From positions 1 through 40,751 of the forward strand of contig JABIEQ010000008.1 of the NCBI GenBank assembly GCA_018651085.1: 40,751 nucleotides of DNA, in the 5' to 3' direction. Shown here piece by piece: positions 1 through 7,807 of this stretch. The notes beneath the pieces are model-generated. The model was not told the DNA's origin. It saw only the letters and a program-made list of their open reading frames with translations, and made no database searches. Source of the DNA: Candidatus Magasanikiibacteriota bacterium. Lineage in GTDB: Bacteria > Patescibacteriota > Patescibacteriia > Magasanikbacterales > UBA922. Made by a program: the position numbers and the translations under genes. Position 1 is the first letter of the stretch. Each line of letters starts with the position of its first letter.

Positions 1-285
1 TCGATATTTTTTCACACCATCTTGTCCTGTCCAATCACGTGTTTGAATTCTTCCTTCAGCGTAGAGACGTTTTCCTTTTGTAAGATATTGTCCAGCGACA
101 TCAGCAAGTTTTCCCCACACTACACAATTATGAAACTCTGACTGATCTTGTTTTTCACCTTGAGCATTTTTCCATACTCTATTTGTGGCAATAGCAAAAC
201 TTGTTACCGTTTTACCGGTTGTTGTCGTTTTTACTTCAGGGTCTCTTGTGAGTCTTCCAAGAAGTGTTGCGCGGTTAAGATCCAT
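1..285 (-). CDS. ssb: Single-stranded DNA-binding protein (partial, 3' end outside window)
   Basis: Binds single-stranded DNA in replication, repair and recombination. The 95 visible residues begin MDLNRATLLGRLTRDPEVK and contain FHNCVVWGKLADVAGQYL and the RLYAEGRIQ strand, which together form the bacterial SSB OB-fold. The C-terminal tail lies beyond base 1, so the entry is truncated by the window, not by mutation. It follows rpsF by 21 bases on the same strand, the usual rpsF-ssb order in which rpsR often comes next. The start is the first ATG after rpsF; no Shine-Dalgarno sequence precedes it, as for other AT-rich genes here. Confidence 0.95.
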   Translation of the reverse strand, partial: MDLNRATLLGRLTRDPEVKTTTTGKTVTSFAIATNRVWKNAQGEKQDQSEFHNCVVWGKLADVAGQYLTKGKRLYAEGRIQTRDWTGQDGVKKYR

Positions 286-306
286 ATGACGTGTATCTAA
301 AAGGGA

Positions 307-870
307 TTAAACTTTAGCAATATCACTTTCGAGGATTTCGTCGAGTTTTTTATCAATATCCTCCATACTGATACTTGGGGCTTTGGTATTTTTTTCTTCT
401 TTTGGTTTTTCGACAGTTTCTTTTTTCTCTTCTTTTTTCTCTTCTACCTTTTCTTTAGCAACTGCTTTCGCTGGTGCTGTTTCTTTTCTTTCTTCCTTTC
501 GTCTTCCTTGTCCTGTCTTTTTTGTTGTATCAATTTCGTCAATTGTACAAAAAGCTTCTTTACTACTACCTTCTTCTCTTTTTGATGGATCAAACACCGT
601 AATAAGTGCTCGCATCAATTCACCAACAAGACGTAGTTTTTCTTGAATAACTGGCATCTTTCCTGGTTCTACTTTAAATGTACATAGCCGAAAATACCCA
701 TATCGGATATGTTTCATTGGATATGCCATACGACTTTTTCCTCGATCTTCAATAACAATCTCAGTTGCTTCTTGTTTTTCAAGGATGTCTTGGACTTTTT
801 GCATTACTGGAGCCACTTCATCTTCTGAGAGTGTTCCTGGTAATACACACAATAGTTCGTAATGTTTCAT
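307..870 (-). CDS. rpsF: 30S ribosomal protein S6 with long acidic/lysine-rich tail
   Basis: Small-subunit protein that pairs with S18. Residues 1-100 carry the S6 fold (MKHYELLCVLPG start, RMAYPMKHIRYGYFRLCTF strand). The remaining ~85 residues are a low-complexity Lys/Glu/Ala/Pro extension ending in a short helix-like segment, making it 187 residues against roughly 95-135 in most bacteria. It is the first gene of the rpsF-ssb operon. A TATAAT box lies only 8 bases before the ATG, which would give a nearly leaderless mRNA. A second promoter upstream gives a leader of about 85 bases that could fold. No SD sequence is visible. Confidence 0.95.
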   Translation of the reverse strand: MKHYELLCVLPGTLSEDEVAPVMQKVQDILEKQEATEIVIEDRGKSRMAYPMKHIRYGYFRLCTFKVEPGKMPVIQEKLRLVGELMRALITVFDPSKREEGSSKEAFCTIDEIDTTKKTGQGRRKEERKETAPAKAVAKEKVEEKKEEKKETVEKPKEEKNTKAPSISMEDIDKKLDEILESDIAKV

Positions 871-960
871 ACCGTTATATTATATCATCCTTTATAATGG
901 GTGTGGTTCGACCTCACAGACCCAGATGAGTGCGCTGATACATCGGTGTTTAGCGTTCAT

Positions 961-988
961 ATCTTACCAAAATATGCGATTTTGTCAA
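961..988 (-). promoter_or_regulatory. Promoter of rpsF-ssb with ~85-base leader
   Basis: On the minus strand TTGACA (988-983) and TAAGAT (966-961) are separated by 16 bases. The predicted leader (about 955-871) contains a small hairpin with ACA/TGT arms and loop CCGA inside CGCT/AGCG arms. S6:S18 autoregulatory leaders use a CCG-containing bulge, so autoregulation is possible but unproven. Confidence 0.55.
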
Positions 989-1095
989 GATAATCCTGGT
1001 TTTAAGCCAAAAAATAACCGTTTTGTTGATTTTTTAGTATTTTCTCCTTATATAAGGGTTATTACGAATTATGCTATACTATGTATCATATATCT

Positions 1096-1365
1096 ATGAT
1101 TACTATACCTTTTTACATATTTCTTCTCTTATACCTTCTTTTTGTGGGTGCCTTTGCTATTTTCTTGTTTATCAACCTTTTTCATATCTTTGATAGTGCA
1201 TCTCTTACCTTAGCAAGTTTCATCTTTACTTTTTTTATTTTTGCACTTACTATCCTTGTTCTCTTTTTTACCTGGGAACTTGTCAGCGCTATCTCCCTTA
1301 CCGAACCTGTAACCATTTTTGATTCCACTTGGATCTCTCGTGTATTTACTATAGGCTCTTCTTAG
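1096..1365 (+). CDS. Small membrane protein, unknown function
   Basis: 89 residues, almost entirely hydrophobic, with about three predicted membrane segments (ITIPFYIFLLLYLLFVG onward; FIFTFFIFALTILVLFF). I do not recognise the family. An upstream in-frame ATG at 1081 directly abuts a TATACT -10 box (1075-1080) and would not be in the transcript, so ATG 1096 is preferred, with a leader of about ten bases and no SD. It is 12 bases before the PH-domain gene and is probably the first gene of a four-gene unit ending at the terminator near 2412. Confidence 0.6.
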   Translation: MITIPFYIFLLLYLLFVGAFAIFLFINLFHIFDSASLTLASFIFTFFIFALTILVLFFTWELVSAISLTEPVTIFDSTWISRVFTIGSS

Positions 1366-1377
1366 GTTGATTTTTTT

Positions 1378-1929
1378 ATGAATATTCATCGCTTAATTAA
1401 GCAAAAATCATACGAGCGCATTGTGTACGTTCTTCGACGGCACCCTATTACATTTTTTCCAAATATTTTGTTATTTGTATTTCTTCTGATTATTCCGACA
1501 GCACTTGTACTTCTTGTGATTAATCTTTTTCCAGATGTTATTGGTACTGAAGTAGGCACCGCTATTGTAACGCTCATTGCAAGCGCGTTTTATCTGATGA
1601 TCCTTGTTGTATTTTATACTCAGTTTACTGAATTTTATCTTGATATGTGGGTCGTAACGAATGATAGAATTATTGATGTTGAACAACTTGGTTTATTTGC
1701 ACGAACTATTTCTGAAGTTGATCTCTTTCGGATTCAAGATGTTACCACAGACGTACATGGCGTGTTTCCTACAATCTTTAAGTACGGTGTTGTGAGTGTG
1801 AAGACTGCATCAAACAACCGAAATATCGTATTTTACAACGTCTATAAACCAAATGTTATTAGAGAGCATCTTATTCAACTTGCTCACGAGGACCGGAAAT
1901 TTCATTATCACAAACCTGCTGAACAATAA
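1378..1929 (+). CDS. Membrane protein with bacterial PH domain (bPH2/YdbS-like)
   Basis: 183 residues. Two membrane segments (residues ~25-50 and ~60-85) are followed by a bacterial pleckstrin-homology domain: the pattern WVVTNDRIIDVEQLGLFARTI, then IQDVTTDVHGVFPTIFKYGVVSVKTA is typical of the bPH2 (former DUF304) family. These proteins sit in the cytoplasmic membrane; their biochemical role is not established. No SD precedes the ATG, only a T-rich stretch. It lies 12 bases after the previous gene and 5 bases before the DUF1294 gene, suggesting co-transcription. Confidence 0.8.
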   Translation: MNIHRLIKQKSYERIVYVLRRHPITFFPNILLFVFLLIIPTALVLLVINLFPDVIGTEVGTAIVTLIASAFYLMILVVFYTQFTEFYLDMWVVTNDRIIDVEQLGLFARTISEVDLFRIQDVTTDVHGVFPTIFKYGVVSVKTASNNRNIVFYNVYKPNVIREHLIQLAHEDRKFHYHKPAEQ

Positions 1930-1934
1930 ACTCT

Positions 1935-2237
1935 ATGCCAGCCCCTTTTTCTTGGTTTTTATCTCTTCCTTTTTTTACCCAACTACTGCTGGTGTATATT
2001 ATTTGTATTACCTTTGTCACTTTTTTTTGTTTTGGCATTGATAAATTAAAAGCACAATTGTCTTCACGACGAATCTCTGAAAAAACGCTGTGGGCATTAT
2101 CTTTACTAGGTGGTTCTCTTGGCGCAATTCTAGGCATGTCTTTTTTTCGTCATAAAACAAAAAAAGTTTCTTTTCAATTTGGATTTGCTCTTATTTTACT
2201 CGTTCAAATTCTTCTTTTGATACTTCTTGTTCAATAA
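1935..2237 (+). CDS. DUF1294 family membrane protein
   Basis: 100 residues with three hydrophobic segments. The central motif FGIDKLKAQLSSRRISEKTL followed by LLGGSLGAILGM and FRHKTKKVSF is the DUF1294 signature (D-K-x2-A, R-I-[PS]-E, L-G-G-x2-G, R-H-K-T-x-K). Function unknown; a small integral membrane protein. It sits between the PH-domain gene (5 bases) and a truncated flavoprotein fragment (3 bases). Confidence 0.85.
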   Translation: MPAPFSWFLSLPFFTQLLLVYIICITFVTFFCFGIDKLKAQLSSRRISEKTLWALSLLGGSLGAILGMSFFRHKTKKVSFQFGFALILLVQILLLILLVQ

Positions 2238-2240
2238 TAT

Positions 2241-2411
2241 ATGTACGACATTATTATAGGGCCAGGTTCAGGTGGCCTTGGTCTTTCTTCGTTTATGAAT
2301 AAGGCTGGATTTACGGTTCTTCTTGATGATCGTGCTGATCATCACATTGGTGGAGACTGTTTAAACTCTGGCTGTACCCCAAGTAAAACGCTTAAATGGT
2401 TATATCACTAA
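2241..2411 (+). pseudogene. Truncated N-terminus of a pyridine nucleotide-disulfide oxidoreductase
   Basis: 56 residues starting MYDIIIGPGSGGLGLSSF, an FAD-binding Rossmann start, and reaching GGDCLNSGCTPSKTL, the redox-active C-x4-C disulfide of class I flavoprotein reductases. It stops at TAA (2409-2411), three residues into the helix after the disulfide. Functional members run ~450 residues and need NAD-binding and dimerisation domains, so this is a remnant or decayed gene. A strong terminator begins immediately at the stop. The complete paralogue-like enzyme is at 10256-11650. No downstream remainder was found in either direction. Confidence 0.75.
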
Positions 2412-2441
2412 AAAAAGAACGACACATTGTCGTTCTTTTTT
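2412..2441. terminator. Bidirectional intrinsic terminator
   Basis: GAACGACA (2417-2424) and TGTCGTTC (2428-2435) pair around a 3-base loop, with A-runs before and T-runs after, so it works on both strands. It ends the 1096-2411 unit and the convergent gene at 2538-2924. Confidence 0.9.
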
Positions 2442-2537
2442 ATTGCGATACTAAGAAGGGGTGATGGTGTGACTATGTGCTCAGCGTGAGCTCCCCCCCC
2501 AGGTCTTCTGACCCTATTTGGCCTTGCGAGCCTCGTC

Positions 2538-2924
2538 CTATGGCATCCGCCAAGAAAGCTCTTGGCGGATGTACGTGACCACTTGACCGTCGATGACGAC
2601 AAAGTGATACTCCCCACCGAACGTTCTCTGAAGAAACCGGAGGATGGCCCCCGACATAAGGGCCTCCCGATGCTGTCCCATGCCCGTTTCCGTGGGAACA
2701 GCATTTTCTTCGTCCCCCTCGAGTACGGCCCTGTGAAACAGGTCCGCAACGAGAGCAACGTTCATTCCCGTTTTTTGAGCAAGACTACTGAGTAGAGCTG
2801 TATGCTCGTCTCCGAACTCAGCGTTTCTCCTCAAAAACGTAAAGTTCTCCCTCATTTGCCGTAGAATGGATTCGAGCAGCATGCTCGAAAACTGATCCAC
2901 CGGCACGAGATTGTCATCGTCCAT
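2538..2924 (-). CDS. GC-rich islet gene 1: soluble ORFan, 128 residues
   Basis: No family recognised. The protein begins MDDDNLVPVDQFSSMLLESIL and is predicted mostly helical, with an Arg-rich C-terminus (TYIRQELSWRMP). A longer reading frame starts at GTG 2942, but ATG 2924 is preceded by AAGGAAGGTG, a strong SD, so I chose it. GC content and codon choice (CTC, GTC, GCC) differ sharply from neighbours. The last codons overlap a perfect 12-bp hairpin (2547-2574). One base run of eight C at 2493-2500 lies downstream. It has its own promoter and reads toward the 2412 terminator, so it is a self-contained unit. Confidence 0.65.
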   Translation of the reverse strand: MDDDNLVPVDQFSSMLLESILRQMRENFTFLRRNAEFGDEHTALLSSLAQKTGMNVALVADLFHRAVLEGDEENAVPTETGMGQHREALMSGAILRFLQRTFGGEYHFVVIDGQVVTYIRQELSWRMP

Positions 2925-2978
2925 ATTCACCTTCCTTGTCACACCACCTTCTTAATATCTCAATTGTAAAGACATTAG

Positions 2979-3007
2979 AATATACATTATTCATACTACT
3001 TTGTCAA
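2979..3007 (-). promoter_or_regulatory. Promoter of islet gene 1
   Basis: TTGACA (3007-3002), 17-base spacer, TATATT (2984-2979) on the minus strand. Transcription would begin near 2972, giving a leader of about 48 bases with the SD. Confidence 0.75.
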
Positions 3008-3069
3008 GGTGTACTACCTATTTTTTGCCTCTATTGAGCTTTTTTTCTTTTTTCCACTCTTTTTAACCC

Positions 3070-3098
3070 TTGTCAACTACCGACATTTCACCTATACT
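3070..3098 (+). promoter_or_regulatory. Promoter of the 3135 flavo-iron-sulfur gene
   Basis: TTGTCA (3070-3075), 17 bases, TATACT (3093-3098). The leader is about 30 bases, T-rich and SD-free. It diverges from the islet 1 promoter. Confidence 0.7.
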
Positions 3099-3134
3099 GA
3101 CTGTTAGCTTTCTTTTCTCAATATATATATTTTT

Positions 3135-5519
3135 ATGTCTTTTCCCCCATTTTTTCAGAAATTTTTTAGTCCATTTACTAAATGGTTTGCTTGGCTTCAA
3201 CAAGATAACCCTGTTGGTGATGTTGTGCTTTACCCAGAACTTAATACAGATGGAGAAACTAGTGTTAAAGGAGTATATATTGTTGGAGATCTTACTGGGC
3301 TTCCATTATTAAAATTTGCGACAACCAAAGCCAAAACACTTGTAGAAAAATTTGGTCCATCTTCTTCTTGGGGAGAAGTAAGTGCTTCATTTCTTTCTTT
3401 TTCTGATAATAAAGACACTTCTTTTTCTAACAAAATAAAAGCGCAATATGATCTTGTGATTATTGGTGCCGGCCCTGCTGGAGCCGCTGCTGCTATTGAA
3501 GCGAAACGCTTAGGCCTCACGTATGTTGTGTTAGAAGCAAGCGATCGTCCATTTGATACACTTCAAAATTTTCCAAAAGGAAAACCAATGTTTTATGAGC
3601 CAGATGATTTAGTGGAACTTAGTCCGCTTACAATGGAAGGGAAAACAAAAGAAGAACTTCTCACTCACCTTTGTGGTATTTTTGACCAACATGATCTTCA
3701 TGTTGAATATACTCAGAAAGTTGATGCTATTTATACCCTTTCTGGTCGCGGGGAAAATATTATTGTGACAAACACACACGCGTATGCAGCAAGAAAAACT
3801 ATTTTAGCCATTGGTAAAAGTGGTAATGCGCGGCGCCTTGAGGTACCCGGAGAAGATTTAGCTCATGTGTATAATAAACTCTATGATCCGGCTGAGTTTA
3901 AAGGCAACAACATTTTGGTTGTCGGTGGAGGTGACACAGCACTTGAATCGGCAATTTTACTTGCAAAAGCTGGAAACAAGGTGACGATTAGTTATAGAAA
4001 ACATTCGTTCACAAGACCAAAACCTGGAAACATTAACATGGTGAACACCCTTGTTAAAAGTGGTCAGATTACTCTTTTAATGAATTCACTTGTTCGTGAA
4101 ATCCGTGAACGTGACGTCACCCTTCATGTGGGTGAAGAAGCACAAACACAGGCATTTCATGCTGTATTTTCTATGATTGGAACACAACTCCCGTATGAAT
4201 TTTTTAAAAAAAGTGGCATAAAAATTGCAAATGCAAAAACACGGATCACCTGGTGGTGGCTTGCGTTTAGTATTGCATTTATGAACATTGTGTACTTTGG
4301 GAAATCATCATATGGCCTTGAAACAGACAATGGTTTTATCCAAGCACTTGGTTCTATTTTTTCTGGAGACTGGGTGAGCGTCAGTACCAAACTTATTGCG
4401 TGGCTTAGTGTGCTTACTCTTTTTATTACCGGTGCTGTAGTGCTTCGTGATCTTATTTCTAAATGGTCTTATTATTTTCAGACAAAATGGGCATACATTA
4501 AACATGGATACTTCTTTTTTGTTGTGGTCTTTTACTTTTTCATCTTTTTAGGAAGTAAATACTTTCATGTTGATTTGGGTGGACAAGATCCCTTTTTCTG
4601 GTATGGGCTTTTATATACAGTGACGATTGGTCTGTTTGGTATTCGCCGCATTACCGTCAGTAAAAAACGATATGTAACAATACAAACACTTACCATCTTT
4701 CTTATTCAAGCACTTCCACTCTTTTTTATCCCAAACTATGTCCTTCCATGGTTTAACGATCTTGGTCTTATTACCCCTTGGATTACCGAGCATGTCTTTT
4801 TAGGTGGTGAATGGTGGCGATTTGTTGGGTTTATCCTTGCGTGGCCATTATTTTTCTGGAATGTTTTCACAAGTGAACCAAGTGTCTTTTGGCTTATTGT
4901 AAGTTTAATCCAAACGTTTGTTATTATTCCATTTATTGTTATTAAATGGGGAAAAGGAGCCTATTGTTCTTGGATTTGTTCATGTGGTGCGATGGCTGAA
5001 ACCTTGGGAGACGAATACCGCACACTGGCCCCTCATGGTGAACGCGCAAAAAAATGGGATAACGCCGGACAAATTGTACTTCTTGCTATTTTTATTACCA
5101 CCATCCTTCATATGCTCGGTTGGATTCCAAGTTTATCTGAAGCCCTTCGTGGCGTGAATGAACTTCTTTTGGGTGGATACAAAGTTATTGTTGACACCTT
5201 ACTTGCAGGTACCATTGGTATTGGTTTGTATTTCTTTTTTAGTGGAAGAGTGTGGTGTCGATTTTATTGTCCGCTTGCAGCACTCATGCATATTTACAAT
5301 AAGTTTTCTACATGGGGAATTTTGGCTGATAAAAAGAAGTGTATTAGTTGTGGATTATGTACAAAAAGTTGTCACATGGGAATTGATGTTATGGGATTTG
5401 CACAACAAGGAAAAACTGTTAACGACGTTGAGTGTGTAAACTGTAGTGCGTGTGTAAATGTATGTCCAACGGGTGTTCTTTCTTTTGGAAAATACAAACG
5501 TCTGTGGGGGAAAAAATAA
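3135..5519 (+). CDS. Membrane FAD/NAD(P) oxidoreductase fused to NapH-type 4Fe-4S protein
   Basis: 794 residues. Residues ~100-350 are a thioredoxin-reductase-like flavoprotein with FAD motif GAGPAG (~110) and NAD(P) motif GGGDTA (~262). About seven to nine membrane segments follow (~370-600 and ~645-700), with CSWICSCG (~610) and CRFYCP (~707), the paired cysteine motifs of NapH/CcoG-type membrane ferredoxins. The C-terminus has two 4Fe-4S motifs, C-x2-C-x2-C-x3-C (~735) and a second (~767-780). The arrangement suggests electrons pass from NAD(P)H via FAD to the membrane and iron-sulfur clusters; the acceptor is unknown. It is monocistronic, with its own promoter and terminator. Confidence 0.85.
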   Translation: MSFPPFFQKFFSPFTKWFAWLQQDNPVGDVVLYPELNTDGETSVKGVYIVGDLTGLPLLKFATTKAKTLVEKFGPSSSWGEVSASFLSFSDNKDTSFSNKIKAQYDLVIIGAGPAGAAAAIEAKRLGLTYVVLEASDRPFDTLQNFPKGKPMFYEPDDLVELSPLTMEGKTKEELLTHLCGIFDQHDLHVEYTQKVDAIYTLSGRGENIIVTNTHAYAARKTILAIGKSGNARRLEVPGEDLAHVYNKLYDPAEFKGNNILVVGGGDTALESAILLAKAGNKVTISYRKHSFTRPKPGNINMVNTLVKSGQITLLMNSLVREIRERDVTLHVGEEAQTQAFHAVFSMIGTQLPYEFFKKSGIKIANAKTRITWWWLAFSIAFMNIVYFGKSSYGLETDNGFIQALGSIFSGDWVSVSTKLIAWLSVLTLFITGAVVLRDLISKWSYYFQTKWAYIKHGYFFFVVVFYFFIFLGSKYFHVDLGGQDPFFWYGLLYTVTIGLFGIRRITVSKKRYVTIQTLTIFLIQALPLFFIPNYVLPWFNDLGLITPWITEHVFLGGEWWRFVGFILAWPLFFWNVFTSEPSVFWLIVSLIQTFVIIPFIVIKWGKGAYCSWICSCGAMAETLGDEYRTLAPHGERAKKWDNAGQIVLLAIFITTILHMLGWIPSLSEALRGVNELLLGGYKVIVDTLLAGTIGIGLYFFFSGRVWCRFYCPLAALMHIYNKFSTWGILADKKKCISCGLCTKSCHMGIDVMGFAQQGKTVNDVECVNCSACVNVCPTGVLSFGKYKRLWGKK

Positions 5520-5524
5520 CAAAA

Positions 5525-5555
5525 CAAAAGTAGTCTAACATATAGACTACTTTTG
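5525..5555. terminator. Intrinsic terminator after the 3135 gene
   Basis: CAAAAGTAGTCTA and TAGACTACTTTTG form a 13-bp stem with a 5-base loop ending in T's; the flanking A/T runs let it act on both strands. Confidence 0.9.
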
Positions 5556-5557
5556 TA

Positions 5558-5591
5558 ATGCCCCGACCGTCCTCCTGCGGGTCTGGGGCAT
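5558..5591 (-). other. GC-rich hairpin after islet gene 2
   Basis: ATGCCCC/GGGGCAT plus GACC/GGTC form an 11-bp stem with one bulged base. The loop (minus strand CGCAGGAGGAC) contains AGGAGG. No U-run follows, so it is not a classic terminator alone. Confidence 0.6.
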
Positions 5592-5596
5592 CTCCT

Positions 5597-5893
5597 TTAG
5601 CGAAGTGTTGGGTATTTTGAAGATCGTTCCTCATGGCGCTTATGCGCTTGAAGTACGATGAACCCTGAAGCAATCGCTGCGACGAAGGCAACGCCCAGAG
5701 ACTCTTCAAAACCGTTCTTATAGTACAGCTCAACTCCAAGAACGAAGATCCAGACCACCCAAGCCGGCACCAATGTGCACAGCAGTATGGCTCTTTTTCT
5801 TGAGTCAAGAAGTTGCGCCACCAGAGGGATGCACTTCGGGAAGACTCCCGTAAGCATAATCATCCAAACAATGAACCAAACAAGAGCTTTCAC
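5597..5893 (-). CDS. GC-rich islet gene 2: small membrane ORFan, 98 residues
   Basis: Not recognised. The sequence begins MKALVWFIVWMIMLTGVFP and shows three to four hydrophobic segments, with a charged C-terminal tail (QAHKRHEERSSKYP). The start is GTG (5893-5891), chosen because AGGAGGG lies 4-5 bases upstream. Base composition and codon use are GC-rich compared with flanking genes. It is convergent with the 3135 gene and divergent from the Nudix gene, filling the gap between them. Expected location: cytoplasmic membrane. Confidence 0.65.
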   Translation of the reverse strand: MKALVWFIVWMIMLTGVFPKCIPLVAQLLDSRKRAILLCTLVPAWVVWIFVLGVELYYKNGFEESLGVAFVAAIASGFIVLQAHKRHEERSSKYPTLR

Positions 5894-5921
5894 ACTCCCT
5901 CCTTTCTTGTTTTACTCTCTG

Positions 5922-5951
5922 CTTGTACCATATTTATTCCCATAATGTCAA
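5922..5951 (-). promoter_or_regulatory. Promoter of islet gene 2
   Basis: TTGACA (5951-5946) and TACAAG (5927-5922) with an 18-base spacer and an upstream TG, i.e. a partly extended -10. It overlaps the start region of the divergent Nudix operon. Confidence 0.6.
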
Positions 5952-5957
5952 GATGCT

Positions 5958-6392
5958 ATGACCATTCCTCAACACTCTTTTGGTATCGTGCCTATCTATA
6001 AAAAAGAAAATGAACTTTTTTTTCTTTTAGTACAACACAAACATGCTCAGCACTGGTCATTTCCAAAAGGACGCCCTGAACATGATGAAACTCCAGAGGA
6101 GAGTGCTACAAGAGAATTTCATGAAGAAACCGGTATTAAAACTGTTGACCTCGTTCCATCACCAACGTTTATTGAACACTATGACTTTCATACACCTGAA
6201 GGAACTCATATACAAAAAACAGTCACCTACTTTCTTGGGTTTGTTGATACTATGGATGTTTCTATTCAAGAAGAAGAGATTCGTGGTGCTGTCTGGGGAA
6301 ATGCAAAAGACACCATGAGCACTCTCACTCACAAAAACACTAAAGATCTATTTACAAAAGTTATAACTCATATTGATACGACGCATGCGTAA
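5958..6392 (+). CDS. Nudix hydrolase (diadenosine/nucleotide pyrophosphatase type)
   Basis: 144 residues. The Nudix box G-x5-E-x7-REx2EE-x-G is present as GRPEHDETPEESATREFHEE (starting near residue 39), preceded by WSFPKG, which is typical of the Ap4A/mutT group. It hydrolyses nucleoside diphosphates linked to another moiety; exact substrate unknown. It overlaps the next gene by 8 bases and heads a four-gene operon. The ATG at 5958 has no SD. Confidence 0.85.
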   Translation: MTIPQHSFGIVPIYKKENELFFLLVQHKHAQHWSFPKGRPEHDETPEESATREFHEETGIKTVDLVPSPTFIEHYDFHTPEGTHIQKTVTYFLGFVDTMDVSIQEEEIRGAVWGNAKDTMSTLTHKNTKDLFTKVITHIDTTHA

Positions 6393-7806
6393 CTTTTTTT
6401 TAACAAATAATACGCCCATCTTTTTAGGAACACTTTTTGTTGGACTGTTTTTTTGTTTATCTCTTTTATCTTCTCCGCTTGATCATAGTTGTCTTTTAGT
6501 GTGCACACTATTTTTTCTTTTTGTTATTTATAGTGTGTGGATGTATGCATTAAAAAAACAAGCTCCTCTTTTTAAGCATCTTCTTTTTATTATTATTGTG
6601 AGTCTTTCTTCTCAACTTATTCTTTTTTTTCAAGCACCTTATTTTAATGATTTTTTCCGTTACCTTTGGGATGGACACGTCACCTTACAAGGGTTTAATC
6701 CATATATCACGACCCCTCTTCAGTTTTTTGTAGACTCTAGCATCATGAACCTTACAGAAGTATGGTATTGGGATCAGCTATATTTTCGCTGGATTTCTGG
6801 TGTCTATGGTCCAACAGCACAAATTTTCTTTTTCTTAAGTGCCTTATTTTCTTCATATAGCGCTATAGCTTTAAAATTTCTTTTCTTTCTTTTAAATGTT
6901 GGGAGTCTTTACCTTGGTGTTCGTATTCTTGATACACTTTCTAAACCTCGTTTTTTAATTGCTTTTTTTGCACTGAACCCTCTTTGGATTTTTGAAACAA
7001 TGTCTAGTGGCCACCTTGAAAGTATGATTATCTTCTTTTTGTTTGCTGCTACGTACGCATATCTTCGCTTTCGACCAATCCTTACTGGTGCATTTTTTTC
7101 TGCTCTTGTACTCATTAAATTTTTCCCTCTTATTCTTCTCCCCGCTATATTGGTTTCCCGCAGAAGATGGTTTATGATTCTTTTATCTTTTATCCTTTTT
7201 TCTGTTCTTTTATATTTTCCTTTTGTATTTGATGCTCACTCTTTTTTTGATGTATTCGCTTCCCTTTCTGCTTTTTCTGAGTCTTGGATATTTACTCCAG
7301 GACTGTTTGATGTTTTGTTTTCTTTTCTTACATGGATTTCTTTACCTAAAACTCTTTTGGTTACAAAAATATTATCTACAGTACTCCTTATGTTAAGTGT
7401 TTTTATACTGTATTTTTGGCACACAACACCATATAGATCACAATCTCGCTTTTTCATACGTTTGTTTCCTTTTTCTCGTACATGGAAAACACCCTCTTCA
7501 TTGTTTTCTTTTATCTACGCGACATTCCTTGTCCTTCTTCTTACCTCTTCAGTCGTGTTTTCTTGGTATGCCCTATGGCTTGTGTGTCTACTTCCCTTCA
7601 TTAAACATAAAACAACGGGTATTGTGTTTTCTTTTGTGAGTATATTCCAATATCTTCTTATTTTTTTCGATGGAGAAACCTACAGATATATGTATGATGG
7701 ACGTATCTTGTGGTTTCAGCTTCTGTTTTATATCCCAGTGTTTATTGCCCTCTTTTATGATCTTCGAGCACACGCGCTATCTATAAAACATCCTTATTCT
7801 TCTTAA
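6385..7806 (+). CDS. Integral-membrane glycosyltransferase (GT-C, DUF2029/GT87-like)
   Basis: 473 residues with about ten membrane segments. The motif FNDFFRYLWDGHVTLQGFNPY in the first periplasmic loop contains the acidic residues and the WDGH..G.NPY pattern seen in polyprenol-phosphate-mannose dependent GT-C enzymes. It probably transfers a sugar from a lipid-linked donor on the outer face of the membrane. ATG 6385 overlaps the Nudix stop; a TTG 12 bases earlier is less likely. It is followed one base later by the fused transferase gene, so it belongs to the same operon. Confidence 0.75.
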   Translation: MRNFFLTNNTPIFLGTLFVGLFFCLSLLSSPLDHSCLLVCTLFFLFVIYSVWMYALKKQAPLFKHLLFIIIVSLSSQLILFFQAPYFNDFFRYLWDGHVTLQGFNPYITTPLQFFVDSSIMNLTEVWYWDQLYFRWISGVYGPTAQIFFFLSALFSSYSAIALKFLFFLLNVGSLYLGVRILDTLSKPRFLIAFFALNPLWIFETMSSGHLESMIIFFLFAATYAYLRFRPILTGAFFSALVLIKFFPLILLPAILVSRRRWFMILLSFILFSVLLYFPFVFDAHSFFDVFASLSAFSESWIFTPGLFDVLFSFLTWISLPKTLLVTKILSTVLLMLSVFILYFWHTTPYRSQSRFFIRLFPFSRTWKTPSSLFSFIYATFLVLLLTSSVVFSWYALWLVCLLPFIKHKTTGIVFSFVSIFQYLLIFFDGETYRYMYDGRILWFQLLFYIPVFIALFYDLRAHALSIKHPYSS

Positions 7807-7807
7807 T

